NCBI GenBank assembly: GCA_963923955.1
Contig: OZ000552.1
Coordinates: 434,001 to 498,000 of the forward strand
Length of the DNA: 64,000 bases
Reading direction: 5' to 3'
Source of the DNA: G963923955 sp963923955
GTDB taxonomy: Bacteria > Pseudomonadota > Gammaproteobacteria > Eutrophobiales > Eutrophobiaceae
Shown: in pieces, positions 15,918 through 24,603 of the stretch
How the letters are laid out: each line of letters starts with the position of its first letter
How positions within the stretch are numbered: position 1 is the stretch's first letter
Notes under the pieces: model-generated
Database searches by the model: none
Told to the model about the DNA's origin: nothing
Seen by the model: the letters and a program-made list of their open reading frames with translations, nothing else
Position numbers and translations under genes: made by a program

Positions 15918-16865
15918 ATGGCGGCTGCTAATCACGATTCGCTGAGACTGAAATTTTGCGGTCTGGATTTTAATACTCCCCTGGTTTTGTTGTCAGGCTG
16001 CGTCGGCTTTGGCGAAGAATATACGCGCATCAAGGGCTTTGCCAATACCGATGCCGGCGCCGTCTGTCTAAAGGGCACGACACTAGAACCGAGATTGGGC
16101 AATGCCCCGCACCGCCTGGCCGAGACCTACATGGGCATGTTAAATTCCATCGGCCTGCAAAACCCCGGCGCCAAAGAGGTGGTGGATGCCTACCTGCCGC
16201 GGCTGGACTTTGATGAGACCCGCTTTATCGCCAACATCAGTGGTTCTACGATTGAAGAATATGAAGCAGTCGTTCGCATCTTTGATGATTCGCCCATTGA
16301 TGCGCTGGAGATCAATATTTCCTGCCCCAATGTCAAGGAGGGCGGGGTGCAGTTCGGCAATCACCCGCAGATGTCGGCACAAGTGGTTGCCGCCTGCCGC
16401 CGCGCAACGAAAAAACCGCTGATCACCAAGCTCTCTCCCAACCAGACGGACATCGCGGAGAATGCCAGGCTTTGTATTGAAGCCGGCAGCAACGGCCTTG
16501 CTGTGATCAACACCATGATGGGCATGGCCGTTGATAGTGAGCAAAGACAGCCTATTATCGGCGACAACCAGGGCGGCTTATCCGGCCCGGCGATCAAGCC
16601 GGTGGCCTTGCTTAAAGTTCATCAGGTCTATCAGGTATGCAAGGCGCACAATATTCCGATCATCGGGCAGGGCGGCGTTACCAATGCAGAAGATGCCCTG
16701 GAATTTATCATTGCCGGCGCCTCGGCGGTAGGGATCGGCACCGCGTTATTTTATGAGCCCTTGCTATGCAAGGAGATCAATCAGGGGATTGCTGAGTATC
16801 TGGTTCGGCATGGTTTTGAAAATGTAGCAGATCTGGTCGGGACGCTGCGGCTTAATCAATTCTGA
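15918..16865 (+). CDS. pyrD: Dihydroorotate dehydrogenase, class 1B type (catalytic subunit)
   Basis: PyrD oxidises dihydroorotate to orotate in pyrimidine synthesis. The 315-residue sequence fits class 1B rather than the quinone-linked class 2 of E. coli: it has GCVGFGEEY, VCLKGTTLEPRLGN, GMLNSIGLQNPG, and a catalytic Cys in EINISCPNVKEGG, with FMN-phosphate binding at GQGGV and GASAVGIGTALF. Class 1B enzymes usually pair with PyrK; no pyrK lies in this window. I chose ATG 15918; an upstream in-frame extension to 15849 would overlap trmL. Only 32 bp separate it from divergent trmL. Confidence 0.88.
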   Translation: MAAANHDSLRLKFCGLDFNTPLVLLSGCVGFGEEYTRIKGFANTDAGAVCLKGTTLEPRLGNAPHRLAETYMGMLNSIGLQNPGAKEVVDAYLPRLDFDETRFIANISGSTIEEYEAVVRIFDDSPIDALEINISCPNVKEGGVQFGNHPQMSAQVVAACRRATKKPLITKLSPNQTDIAENARLCIEAGSNGLAVINTMMGMAVDSEQRQPIIGDNQGGLSGPAIKPVALLKVHQVYQVCKAHNIPIIGQGGVTNAEDALEFIIAGASAVGIGTALFYEPLLCKEINQGIAEYLVRHGFENVADLVGTLRLNQF

Positions 16866-16873
16866 TTCATTTT

Positions 16874-17449
16874 TTAGGCGTTCTTTTTGGCTACGAGTAG
16901 CGCCTCATTGCGCAGGCCCTTTCTGATGTTGCCGACACTGCCCTCTTCACGATATACGATTATCTGCAAGGGCCTAAATAATCTCAGCAGTTCATTCGTT
17001 TCCAGAAGATAATCCGGGTTCTTCGGGCCGGCGGCTGTTACCTTGTCCTTGATAAAGGTCTGATAAAAGATCAGGCCGCCCGGCCGTAAGGCCGTGATGA
17101 TGGCCGGGATGATCTTCCTGTCAAGAAAACGGCTGATGACGATGACATCAAAGGACTCAGGTGCCGGGGGCGAGCGCACGATGTCTCTCTGCAAGGGATG
17201 GATCCTTATACCTAATTCCGCCTGTCTTTCCTTGAGTTGTCTGATCGCCACCGCTGACAAATCCCAGGCATGAACTTCAAGGCCGTGCTGCGCCATGAGT
17301 ATGGCATTGCCGGCGCGGCCGCAGGCCAGCTCAAGGGCCAGGCCATGTTCGGGTAGGAGGTGCTGGTTTTCTGTCAGCACCCTGGCGGCTGCGGGTTCTC
17401 GCGGATCGCCGCGCAAATACCTTTGGTTCCATTTCTCAACATCGCCCAT
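16874..17449 (-). CDS. SAM-dependent methyltransferase (TehB-like class I)
   Basis: A 191-residue class I methyltransferase. Motif I reads ALELACGRAGNAILMAQHG, then the acidic strand VHAWDLSAVAI, an ESFDVIVISRFLDR strand and the LRPGGLIFYQTF post-motif. TehB-like and small-molecule methyltransferases share this layout; the substrate cannot be told. ATG 17449 sits 1 nt after the trkH stop, so it is coupled to trkH. A longer reading to 17563 would run inside trkH and has no family support. Confidence 0.82.
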   Translation of the reverse strand: MGDVEKWNQRYLRGDPREPAAARVLTENQHLLPEHGLALELACGRAGNAILMAQHGLEVHAWDLSAVAIRQLKERQAELGIRIHPLQRDIVRSPPAPESFDVIVISRFLDRKIIPAIITALRPGGLIFYQTFIKDKVTAAGPKNPDYLLETNELLRLFRPLQIIVYREEGSVGNIRKGLRNEALLVAKKNA

Positions 17450-17450
17450 C

Positions 17451-18902
17451 TTATTTGCGCCAGAATGCCGGCGTGAAGATGACCAGCAGGGTGAAGATCT
17501 CCAGCCTGCCGAGCAACATGGCCAGGCACAGTATCCACTTGGCCGGGCTGTTGATCTCGCCATAATGCGCGCTCACATCGCCAAGCCCGGGGCCTAAGTT
17601 ATTCATGCAGGCGGCCATGGCAGAGAAGGCGGTGACTTGATCTAAGCCGGTGGCCATGAGCAATAGCATCAGGAAGGTGAACACGACAACATAGGCGGCA
17701 AAGAAGCCCCATACGGCGTTGATGATGGATTCCGGCACCGGCCTGTGTCCGAGCTTGATCGGGATGACGGCATTAGGATGCACCAGGCGTTTGATCTCGC
17801 GCAGGCCCTGTTTGTAAAGTAATACTACGCGGATGATCTTCAGGCCGCCGCCGGTTGAGCCGGCGCAGGCACCGGCGAAGCTGGCAAATAACAGCAGCAC
17901 CGGCAGGAAGGTTGGCCAGTCCTGGTAGGTGGTGGTGGTGAAGCCGGTGGTGGTGGCGATGGAGACCGTTTGGAAGATGCCGTGCGTGAGCGCGGCAGTA
18001 TGATCATGATAGACATCCGTGATGATCAGGTAGCCGCAGCAGATAATGCAGATGCCGGCCAAGGTGCCCAGGTAGGCCTTGACTTCCGCATCAAGCCAGT
18101 ATTGTCTGAGCGTCAACGAGCGCCAGGCCAGGAAGTGCAGGGTGAAGTTCAGGCCCGCTAACAGCATGAACAGCACGGCGATGGCATCAATCAAGGCGCT
18201 GTTGTAGTAGCCCATGCTCGCATCATGGGTGGAAAAGCCGCCGATGGATACGGTGGAAAAACTATGGGCGATGGCATCAAACAGCTCCATACCGGCCAGC
18301 CAGTACATGGCGGCACAGGCGATGGTTAGCGACAGGTAGATATACCACAGCGCCTTGGCCGTCTCGGTAATGCGGGGGGTGAGCTTGGAGTCCTTGATCG
18401 GGCCCGGTGTCTCCGCGCGATACAGCTGCATGCCGCCGATGCCGAGCATGGGCAGGATGGCAACGGCCAGCACGATGATGCCCATGCCGCCCAGCCATTG
18501 TAATTCCTGGCGATAGAACTGGATGGACCGCGGCAGGCGGTCAATGCCGGTGATGATGGTGGCGCCGGTTGTGGTCAAGCCGGACAAGGATTCAAAGGCG
18601 GCATCGGTGAACGACAGCTGCAACTCATCAAACAGCAACAGGGGGATTGCGCCGATCAGGCCCAGCCCGGCCCAGAACAGGACGACGACAATAAAGCCAT
18701 CGCACAAGCGCAGTTCCTTGTGAACATTCTTAACCGGCAGCCACAGCGCCAGGCCGGCTATAAGGATAATCAGGAAGGCACAGGCAAAGGCAAAGGTGGC
18801 GTGATCGGCATACCACCAGGACAGCAGCAGGGGCGGCAACAGGGCGAGGCTAAACAGCGCAAGTAACAGGCCGACTATGCGTTGTATGACGTCAAACTGC
18901 AT
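17451..18902 (-). CDS. trkH: Trk potassium uptake system, membrane subunit
   Basis: TrkH is the K+-translocating inner-membrane subunit. The 483-residue protein has about ten hydrophobic spans and four pore-loop repeats with filter glycines: LTTTGATIITG, FSTVSIGGFSTH, ATTTGFTTTTY and NNLGPGLGDV. A GSTGGGLKIIRV segment follows the third repeat. It lies 28 nt after trkA on the same strand, so both Trk subunits are made together. Confidence 0.95.
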   Translation of the reverse strand: MQFDVIQRIVGLLLALFSLALLPPLLLSWWYADHATFAFACAFLIILIAGLALWLPVKNVHKELRLCDGFIVVVLFWAGLGLIGAIPLLLFDELQLSFTDAAFESLSGLTTTGATIITGIDRLPRSIQFYRQELQWLGGMGIIVLAVAILPMLGIGGMQLYRAETPGPIKDSKLTPRITETAKALWYIYLSLTIACAAMYWLAGMELFDAIAHSFSTVSIGGFSTHDASMGYYNSALIDAIAVLFMLLAGLNFTLHFLAWRSLTLRQYWLDAEVKAYLGTLAGICIICCGYLIITDVYHDHTAALTHGIFQTVSIATTTGFTTTTYQDWPTFLPVLLLFASFAGACAGSTGGGLKIIRVVLLYKQGLREIKRLVHPNAVIPIKLGHRPVPESIINAVWGFFAAYVVVFTFLMLLLMATGLDQVTAFSAMAACMNNLGPGLGDVSAHYGEINSPAKWILCLAMLLGRLEIFTLLVIFTPAFWRK

Positions 18903-18930
18903 GGCTTAATTAGGCGTGCAAGCAGCGCCT

Positions 18931-20304
18931 TCACAGGAAGGTTACGCCGACCTGAAACAGGCGCTCGACCTCTGGCACCCGCCGCTTATCGGCAACCAGC
19001 AGGATGACATGATCCTCTGCCTTTATTAAGGTGTCATGGTGTGCCATCAGCACCTTGTCATTGCGGACAATAGCGCCGATGCCGGTATCGGCGGGCAGCG
19101 ATATTTCATCCAGGCGCCGGCCGACGACCCGGGAAGAGTGTCTATCGCCGTGGGCGACGGCCTCAATGGCCTCTGCCGCCCCGCGCCGTAAGGCATGCAC
19201 GACCACCACATCGCCGCGCCGTATGTGCGCCAGCAGGCTGCCGATGGTCGCCTGTTGCGGCGAGATGGCAATGTCGATCACATCGCTTTGCACCAGATCG
19301 ACGTACGCCGCGCGGTTAATCAGCGCCATGACCTTGCGCGCCCCAAGCCGTTTGGCCAGCATGCAGGAAATGATATTCGCCTCATCCGCATTGGTTAAGG
19401 CACAGAAGACATCGGCCTCATCAATATTCTCTTCCATGAGCAGCTCTTCGTCTGCGGCATCGCCGTGTAACACCACCGCGCGTGATAATTGTTCGGAGGC
19501 CCGCTGCGCCTGCGCGACATTGAGCTCGATGAGCTTGACTTGATAACGGCCTTCCAGGGCGCGGGCTAAGCGCATGCCGATATTGCCGCCGCCGGCGATG
19601 GTGATGCGCCCCACCGGTTTATCCAGGCGACGGATGGATTTCAGCAGCGTGCGTATGTGTTGCGGGGAGCCGATGACAAAGACATCATCGCCGGCTGCAA
19701 TGGTGGTATCGCCGGCGGCGATGATGGCCTGCCCGGCCCGAAAGATGGCGACAATGCGATAGCTGATCGCCGGCAGCAGGCTGTCGAGATCACGGATCTG
19801 CCGACCGACCAGCGGCCCGTCCGCCGGTACCTTGACCGCCACCATCTGCACCCGGCCGTGGGCAAACTCCAGCACCTGTAGTGCGCCGGGGAAGCTGATC
19901 AGGCGCTCAATATAGTCCGTCACCAGCTGTTCCGGGCTGATCAGCACGTCTATGGGCAGGGCTTCTTGCGCAAACAGCGCGGCATGTTGCTGGTAGTCGG
20001 TGCTGCGGATACGGGCAATCTTTGTCGGCGTATGAAACAGCGTGTAGGCAACCTGGCAGGCGACCATGTTGGTTTCATCGCTGTTGGTAACAGCAATGAT
20101 CATATCCGCATCATTCGCGCCCGCCTGGGTCAGCACGGAAGGATGCGAGGCACTGCCGTGAATGGTGCGCAGATCGTGGCGCTCGCTTAAGCCCTGCAAG
20201 ACGGCCGCGTTACTGTCAACGACTGTGATGTCGTTGGCCTCGCTGACCAGGTTCATGGCGACGGAAGAACCCACCTGCCCGGCGCCCAGGATGATGATCT
20301 TCAT
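18931..20304 (-). CDS. trkA: Trk potassium uptake system, regulatory NAD-binding subunit
   Basis: TrkA is the cytosolic gating subunit of TrkH. The 457-residue protein has two RCK repeats: the first starts MKIIILGAGQVG, the second ITIAGGGNIGMRLARALE, each with an acidic residue at the end of the next strand that binds NAD(H). TrkA_C-type domains follow each (around 140-220 and 370-455). ATG 20304 fits the family start; a TTG four codons earlier has no better ribosome binding site. It is preceded by ntrX after about 50 bp. Confidence 0.95.
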   Translation of the reverse strand: MKIIILGAGQVGSSVAMNLVSEANDITVVDSNAAVLQGLSERHDLRTIHGSASHPSVLTQAGANDADMIIAVTNSDETNMVACQVAYTLFHTPTKIARIRSTDYQQHAALFAQEALPIDVLISPEQLVTDYIERLISFPGALQVLEFAHGRVQMVAVKVPADGPLVGRQIRDLDSLLPAISYRIVAIFRAGQAIIAAGDTTIAAGDDVFVIGSPQHIRTLLKSIRRLDKPVGRITIAGGGNIGMRLARALEGRYQVKLIELNVAQAQRASEQLSRAVVLHGDAADEELLMEENIDEADVFCALTNADEANIISCMLAKRLGARKVMALINRAAYVDLVQSDVIDIAISPQQATIGSLLAHIRRGDVVVVHALRRGAAEAIEAVAHGDRHSSRVVGRRLDEISLPADTGIGAIVRNDKVLMAHHDTLIKAEDHVILLVADKRRVPEVERLFQVGVTFL

Positions 20305-20353
20305 GTTTGGAGGCAATGAGAACGAGGCATTAGGATAGGGGCGCGTGATGATG

Positions 20354-21706
20354 CTAGTTTTTTATGTTGATGCCCAGCGCCTTTAATTTTCTATATAAAT
20401 GCGTTCGCTCCATCCCGACTATGCGGGCGATCTGGCTGACACTGCCGTTGCTCTGTTTCAGTTGGTATTCCAGATAGGCGCGTTCAAACTTTTCCCGTGC
20501 TTCTCTGAGCGGCAGTTCAAAATCGTGTTGCGCAGCCGCCGGATTGCTGCCGGGCTGTTGCCCGAGCATCACTTCCACCTCGTCCGCCTCGATGGATTCG
20601 GCATTGCCCAAGATCAACATGCGCTGCACCAGGTTTTTCAACTCACGGATATTTCCCGGCCAGTGATAGCCGCGCAAACGGTTTTGTGCCGCCGTACTAA
20701 AACGCCGATAGGCCAGTCCCTCCTGCCCGACAAAGTAGTTGACATAGTACTCCAGCAATTCAGGCACATCCTCGTAATGCTCGCGCAAGGGCGGGACGCT
20801 GATGGGCAGCACGCTGAGTTGAAAATAAAGTTCATCGCTGAATGCACCGGCCTTGCGCTTGCTGTCCAGGCCATTGGCGGCGGCGATGATGCGCACATCC
20901 AGCTCGATCGGCTCGGCGCCGTTGATGCGGGTAAAATTCTGCCGTGCCAGTGTATCTTGCAATCGCGCCTGCGCACCCGCATCCAGCTCGGCAATGTCTT
21001 TTAGGAACAGGCTCCCGCCGCGCGCCTGCTCCAGGTAGCCGGGCTGGATGGTGTGCTCCCGCTCGCGGCCAAACAGCTCGGCAGCAGCATCCTCAGCTGT
21101 CAAGGAAGCAAGGCCGACGGAGATAAAAGGGCCGTCGCTGCGCGCACTGTTGGCGTGGAGATAGCGGGCGATGCTCTCCTTGTCCGTGCCGGCCTCGCCG
21201 TTGATCAATACCGGCGTATCATGATTGGCGATACGTTTGATCTGCTCGCGCAACTGCGCCATCGCCGCGCTCTTGCCGATGATGTCCGGTGCCGGGTAGC
21301 TGTATTGGCGCAGGCGCTGGTTTTCACGCGCCAGCCGGGCCGTATCGAGCGCGTTTTTAACGGTCAACAGCAGCTTGGCCAAGGACAGCGGCTTTTCCAG
21401 AAAATCATAGGCGCCTAAGCGCGTTGCTTCTACTGCGGTCTCAACGGTTGCGTGCCCCGACATCATGATCACCGGAAAGTCCAGCCGACCGGCCGCGCTC
21501 CATTCTTTCAAGAGCGTGATCCCATCTACATCCGGCATCCAGATATCCAGCAGGCCCAGGGCCGGCCGTTGGCTCTGCAAGAGCTGCCGTGCGCTTGTGC
21601 CGTTTTCTGCAACGCTGACCTGAAAGCCCTCGTCTTCCAGGATCTCTTTCACCAGGTGGCAGATGTCCGGCTCGTCATCAACAACCAATATCTTGTTAAC
21701 GCTCAT
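20354..21706 (-). CDS. ntrX: Response regulator NtrX with a degenerate AAA+ domain
   Basis: This is the partner of NtrY in nitrogen/redox signalling. The 450-residue protein has a receiver domain with phosphoacceptor Asp54 (LLDIWMPD) and Lys105 (FLEKP), a central AAA+ domain and a C-terminal Fis-type helix-turn-helix (SVSQIARIVGMERTHLYRKL). The AAA+ domain looks damaged: Walker A is GEAGTDKE instead of GE(S/T)GTGKE, the GAFTGA loop that contacts sigma-54 is absent (LFGREREHTIQPGYLEQA), and Walker B reads GSLFLKDI instead of LFLDE. It probably binds DNA without sigma-54 activation. Overlaps ntrY by 4 nt. Confidence 0.9.
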   Translation of the reverse strand: MSVNKILVVDDEPDICHLVKEILEDEGFQVSVAENGTSARQLLQSQRPALGLLDIWMPDVDGITLLKEWSAAGRLDFPVIMMSGHATVETAVEATRLGAYDFLEKPLSLAKLLLTVKNALDTARLARENQRLRQYSYPAPDIIGKSAAMAQLREQIKRIANHDTPVLINGEAGTDKESIARYLHANSARSDGPFISVGLASLTAEDAAAELFGREREHTIQPGYLEQARGGSLFLKDIAELDAGAQARLQDTLARQNFTRINGAEPIELDVRIIAAANGLDSKRKAGAFSDELYFQLSVLPISVPPLREHYEDVPELLEYYVNYFVGQEGLAYRRFSTAAQNRLRGYHWPGNIRELKNLVQRMLILGNAESIEADEVEVMLGQQPGSNPAAAQHDFELPLREAREKFERAYLEYQLKQSNGSVSQIARIVGMERTHLYRKLKALGINIKN

Positions 21707-23916
21707 AGTGCCTTCTTCGTTGTTGCCAAGGATCCCACATGGCCGAGTTCTTCCGCCGCCGGCACTGGCAGGCGAATGATAACGCAGGTCCCTGCACCGT
21801 CGGTATTATTTTCCAGCCGCACCAGGCCGCCGTGGTCTTCAATGATCTTCTTGACAATGGCCAATCCTAAGCCGGTGCCCTTCTTCTTGGTGGTAACATA
21901 GGGCTCGAAGATGCTGCTCATTATATTTTTGGAGACGCCACAACCTGAATCCTTGATGCTGACCTCGATGTAGTCTATGCCCGCCTCGACAGTATAATGG
22001 CTGGCAATGTTCAAGGCCGCGCGCGGCTGTTCGCGGCTGGCATCATAGGCATTGCTCAGCAGGTTATTAAATACCCGTCGCAGACGACCGGGATCGACCT
22101 TTATGCGCGGCAGATCGGCGGCCAGTTGCAGGCTAATCTCGATGTCTGTATCCAAGTTGCTGTACAAATCAACGCTCTCGCGGATGAGCCGGTTCAGATC
22201 GACATACTCAGGCGCCATGCTGGGCTTGCGGGCATATTCGGAAAAGTTGTTCACCATGCCCTGCATGGTCTCAACCTGTTGCACGATGGTACGCGTTAGT
22301 CTATCTAAAGTATCGCGCTGCTCAGGCGGCAGCAGCCCGGCGTATTTATGGCGCAGGCGCTCAGCAGCGAGCTGTATGGGGGTCAAGGGGTTCTTGATCT
22401 CATGGGCTAAGCGCCGCGCCATCTCCCCCCAGGCGGCATCGCGCTGGCCCTGGATGAGGGCGGTGATGTCATCAAAGACGATCACATGCACCGGCTTGTC
22501 TTCTTCGGCAAAGGACAATGAGGTGCCGCTGCACATCAGGATCTGGCGGCCGCTGATGCCAAACAGGGTCAGCTGCTCGCGCCAGTCGGCCCGCTGTTGG
22601 CGCAGCTTGAGCTTGAAGGTCTTGCCCAGCTGTTCCAGATAGGGATAGGCATGGCCGATCTCATCAAGCGTTCGCTGGTGTAGTGCGTCTTGTTCAAGCC
22701 CCAGTATCTCGGCGCTGCTGATGTTGGCGGTGCGGATGCGCGCCGCAGCATCAAGCACCATCACGCCCGATGACAGGCACCCCAGCACGGCATCAAGATA
22801 GGCATGCTGGGTCTCGGCCTCCATCTGGCTCGTGCGCGCCGCATCCCTGGCAGTGGCGATCTTGCGCGTCATGTCATTAAAGGAGGCGACCAGGAAGCCG
22901 AGCTCATCACGGCGGGTCACCGGCAACTGGGTATGATAACCGCCTTCGGCGACAGCCTTTGTGCCAACGGCCAAGTATCTGATCGGCGCGACCAGGGCCT
23001 GGGCCAGATAAAAGGCCGCCCACACCGCGGAGAATATGCTGAACAACAAGACCAGCGTAAGAATCAGTATGAAACTCAGTTTCAACTGCTCGCGCAAGTA
23101 CGCCAGTTGTTCATATTGCACAAAGGCCGACTGTACGCTATCGCTCAGTTCATTGACGCGGCCACTCACCGGAAACAGCGCCTGCATGATCCGGGCCTCG
23201 GTCTCTGCGCCTGCCGCCCGCATGTTGACCACCACGCGAATAGTAAGCCCGGCACTGCGGATCGTATCCAGGCCGATATAATTGCTGCCGTTTTGCAGCT
23301 GGAACAGGATCGTCTCATTGGGGCGATCCGGCACCAGGCTGGCCGTGTCCGTTGTGCTGGATGCAATAATGCCGCCTTGGCGCGTCATGATGGTCAATTC
23401 TTCGGCGCCGCTGCGCATTCGATAGTCATCGATATCAAAGGGCAGCACAATATTGGTGATCTCCGCCAGTTCATCGGCGTTTTGCTCGGCCTCCTTCAAG
23501 ACTTTTTTCATCCGTTCATCCAGCGCCAAGCGGCTGAGTTCCAGGGAATCTTCCAGGGCCGCCTCGACTTCTAAGTCAAACCAGTTGTCAATGCCCCTAT
23601 GCAGGAAGTCCAGGGAAAAATAATAGACGATTAGTACTGGTGTTGCCGCCAGGATGACGGACATCGTAACAATCCGCACGGTCATGTTGGCACCGGCGAC
23701 CTTGTCACGGCGCTGGCGGATGAGTTGGCGCAGATTGATGCCGATTAAGCTGAGCAATATGAGCAGGCCGGCGGCGCTGAAAATCAACAACACGGCATAG
23801 AACTGGCCGAAGCGCGCCGAGTGCTGCAAGGCATCACTCAGCAGCAGCAGCGCGGCCAAGATAGCGCAGAACAGGACGATGCCGGTGATAAGGATGAGTT
23901 GTCCGTTTTGTTTCAT
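21703..23916 (-). CDS. ntrY: Sensor histidine kinase NtrY
   Basis: A 737-residue membrane sensor kinase. Hydrophobic spans lie near residues 8-28, 38-60 and 80-100, then a periplasmic region, a fourth span near 290-315 and a HAMP segment. A PAS domain follows (about 370-470). The HisKA box is RLAHEIKNPLTPIQLAAERL with the phospho-His, and the ATPase domain has FNNLLSNAYDA (N), SGCGVS (G1) and GTGLGLAIVKK (G2). ATG 23916 lies 1 nt after the DUF4390 stop; an upstream frame extension to 24009 would overlap that gene and is rejected. Confidence 0.93.
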   Translation of the reverse strand: MKQNGQLILITGIVLFCAILAALLLLSDALQHSARFGQFYAVLLIFSAAGLLILLSLIGINLRQLIRQRRDKVAGANMTVRIVTMSVILAATPVLIVYYFSLDFLHRGIDNWFDLEVEAALEDSLELSRLALDERMKKVLKEAEQNADELAEITNIVLPFDIDDYRMRSGAEELTIMTRQGGIIASSTTDTASLVPDRPNETILFQLQNGSNYIGLDTIRSAGLTIRVVVNMRAAGAETEARIMQALFPVSGRVNELSDSVQSAFVQYEQLAYLREQLKLSFILILTLVLLFSIFSAVWAAFYLAQALVAPIRYLAVGTKAVAEGGYHTQLPVTRRDELGFLVASFNDMTRKIATARDAARTSQMEAETQHAYLDAVLGCLSSGVMVLDAAARIRTANISSAEILGLEQDALHQRTLDEIGHAYPYLEQLGKTFKLKLRQQRADWREQLTLFGISGRQILMCSGTSLSFAEEDKPVHVIVFDDITALIQGQRDAAWGEMARRLAHEIKNPLTPIQLAAERLRHKYAGLLPPEQRDTLDRLTRTIVQQVETMQGMVNNFSEYARKPSMAPEYVDLNRLIRESVDLYSNLDTDIEISLQLAADLPRIKVDPGRLRRVFNNLLSNAYDASREQPRAALNIASHYTVEAGIDYIEVSIKDSGCGVSKNIMSSIFEPYVTTKKKGTGLGLAIVKKIIEDHGGLVRLENNTDGAGTCVIIRLPVPAAEELGHVGSLATTKKAL

Positions 23917-23917
23917 G

Positions 23918-24478
23918 TCAGCGCACCACCCACTCATACCAGGGGCTTTGCAGACGCCACTCTTTGGAGAAATGGGCCGTGGGTTGCAGGGGCGGCGGCA
24001 AATTATCAATATTGAGCTTGGCTTTTAACCGACCCACATATTCCGCATCGGGCTTGAGGGAGGCGCGGTTCAGGAGCATGTAATCGCGGATAGTACCGAG
24101 CGCTGTACATGCCTCCTCAAGCGACTTGAACTGCGAGCGATTGCCGTTCACAAGGTTGCTGATGATATAGAGACTGCTGAGCGGATGATAGGCCAGTTGA
24201 TAGCGCAGCACGCTCTCCACAACGCCGGGATCCCAGAGCCATTTACGCTTCCGTCTTAGCGCAATGAATATATCAATATTGAGTTCAACCCCGTGTATCA
24301 GGGCTTCCTGCACCTCTGCATCCAGCCGGAATTCGATATCGGCATTTACCGTATAGATATCGCCGAGCAGCGCACTCGACACAGAACGAATCTCGATCCC
24401 CTCGCCATAGACCGAGGACACCAATAACAATAAGACAAGCAGGCCCCCCAAGCGCTTTCTATGATCACGCATAATCAT
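23918..24478 (-). CDS. DUF4390 domain protein (exported, function unknown)
   Basis: A 186-residue protein with a basic start and a hydrophobic stretch (GGLLVLLLLVSSVYGEG) typical of a signal peptide, then a beta-rich body (VNADIEFRLDAEVQEALIHGVELNI) and KWLWDPGVVESVLRYQLAYHP. This matches the DUF4390 family that regularly lies directly upstream of ntrY, between rsmB and ntrY, in beta- and gammaproteobacteria. The stop lies 1 nt before the ntrY ATG, which suggests a role tied to NtrY sensing; no function is established. Confidence 0.8.
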   Translation of the reverse strand: MIMRDHRKRLGGLLVLLLLVSSVYGEGIEIRSVSSALLGDIYTVNADIEFRLDAEVQEALIHGVELNIDIFIALRRKRKWLWDPGVVESVLRYQLAYHPLSSLYIISNLVNGNRSQFKSLEEACTALGTIRDYMLLNRASLKPDAEYVGRLKAKLNIDNLPPPLQPTAHFSKEWRLQSPWYEWVVR

Positions 24479-24603
24479 CCGTGCATCTTTATGTAAGTGG
24501 GAGAATTTTTCAATCTCATAATCGTCTTGCTTCTAAGGAAACTCTTGGTTTATCTAAGAGCTTGCTGAAATACAAGCATCGTGGTTTTTTTTACGCCAAT
24601 TTG
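24479..24603. other. 125-bp AT-rich gap where rsmB is expected
   Basis: In many gammaproteobacteria rsmB (16S rRNA m5C967 methyltransferase) sits between fmt and the DUF4390 gene. Here only 125 AT-rich bases remain. They contain two short inverted repeats, CTCTT/AAGAG at 24542-24560 and GCTTG/CAAGC just after it. The 13-mer CTAAGGAAACTCT at 24533-24545 equals, on the opposite strand, one end of the hairpin element between rplA and rplJ. No translated remnant of rsmB can be read. Confidence 0.5.

Noticed and set aside
22804..23574. Plus-strand open frame of 256 codons opposite ntrY
   Set aside because: It lies wholly antisense to a clear kinase gene; low-complexity translation and no ribosome binding site.
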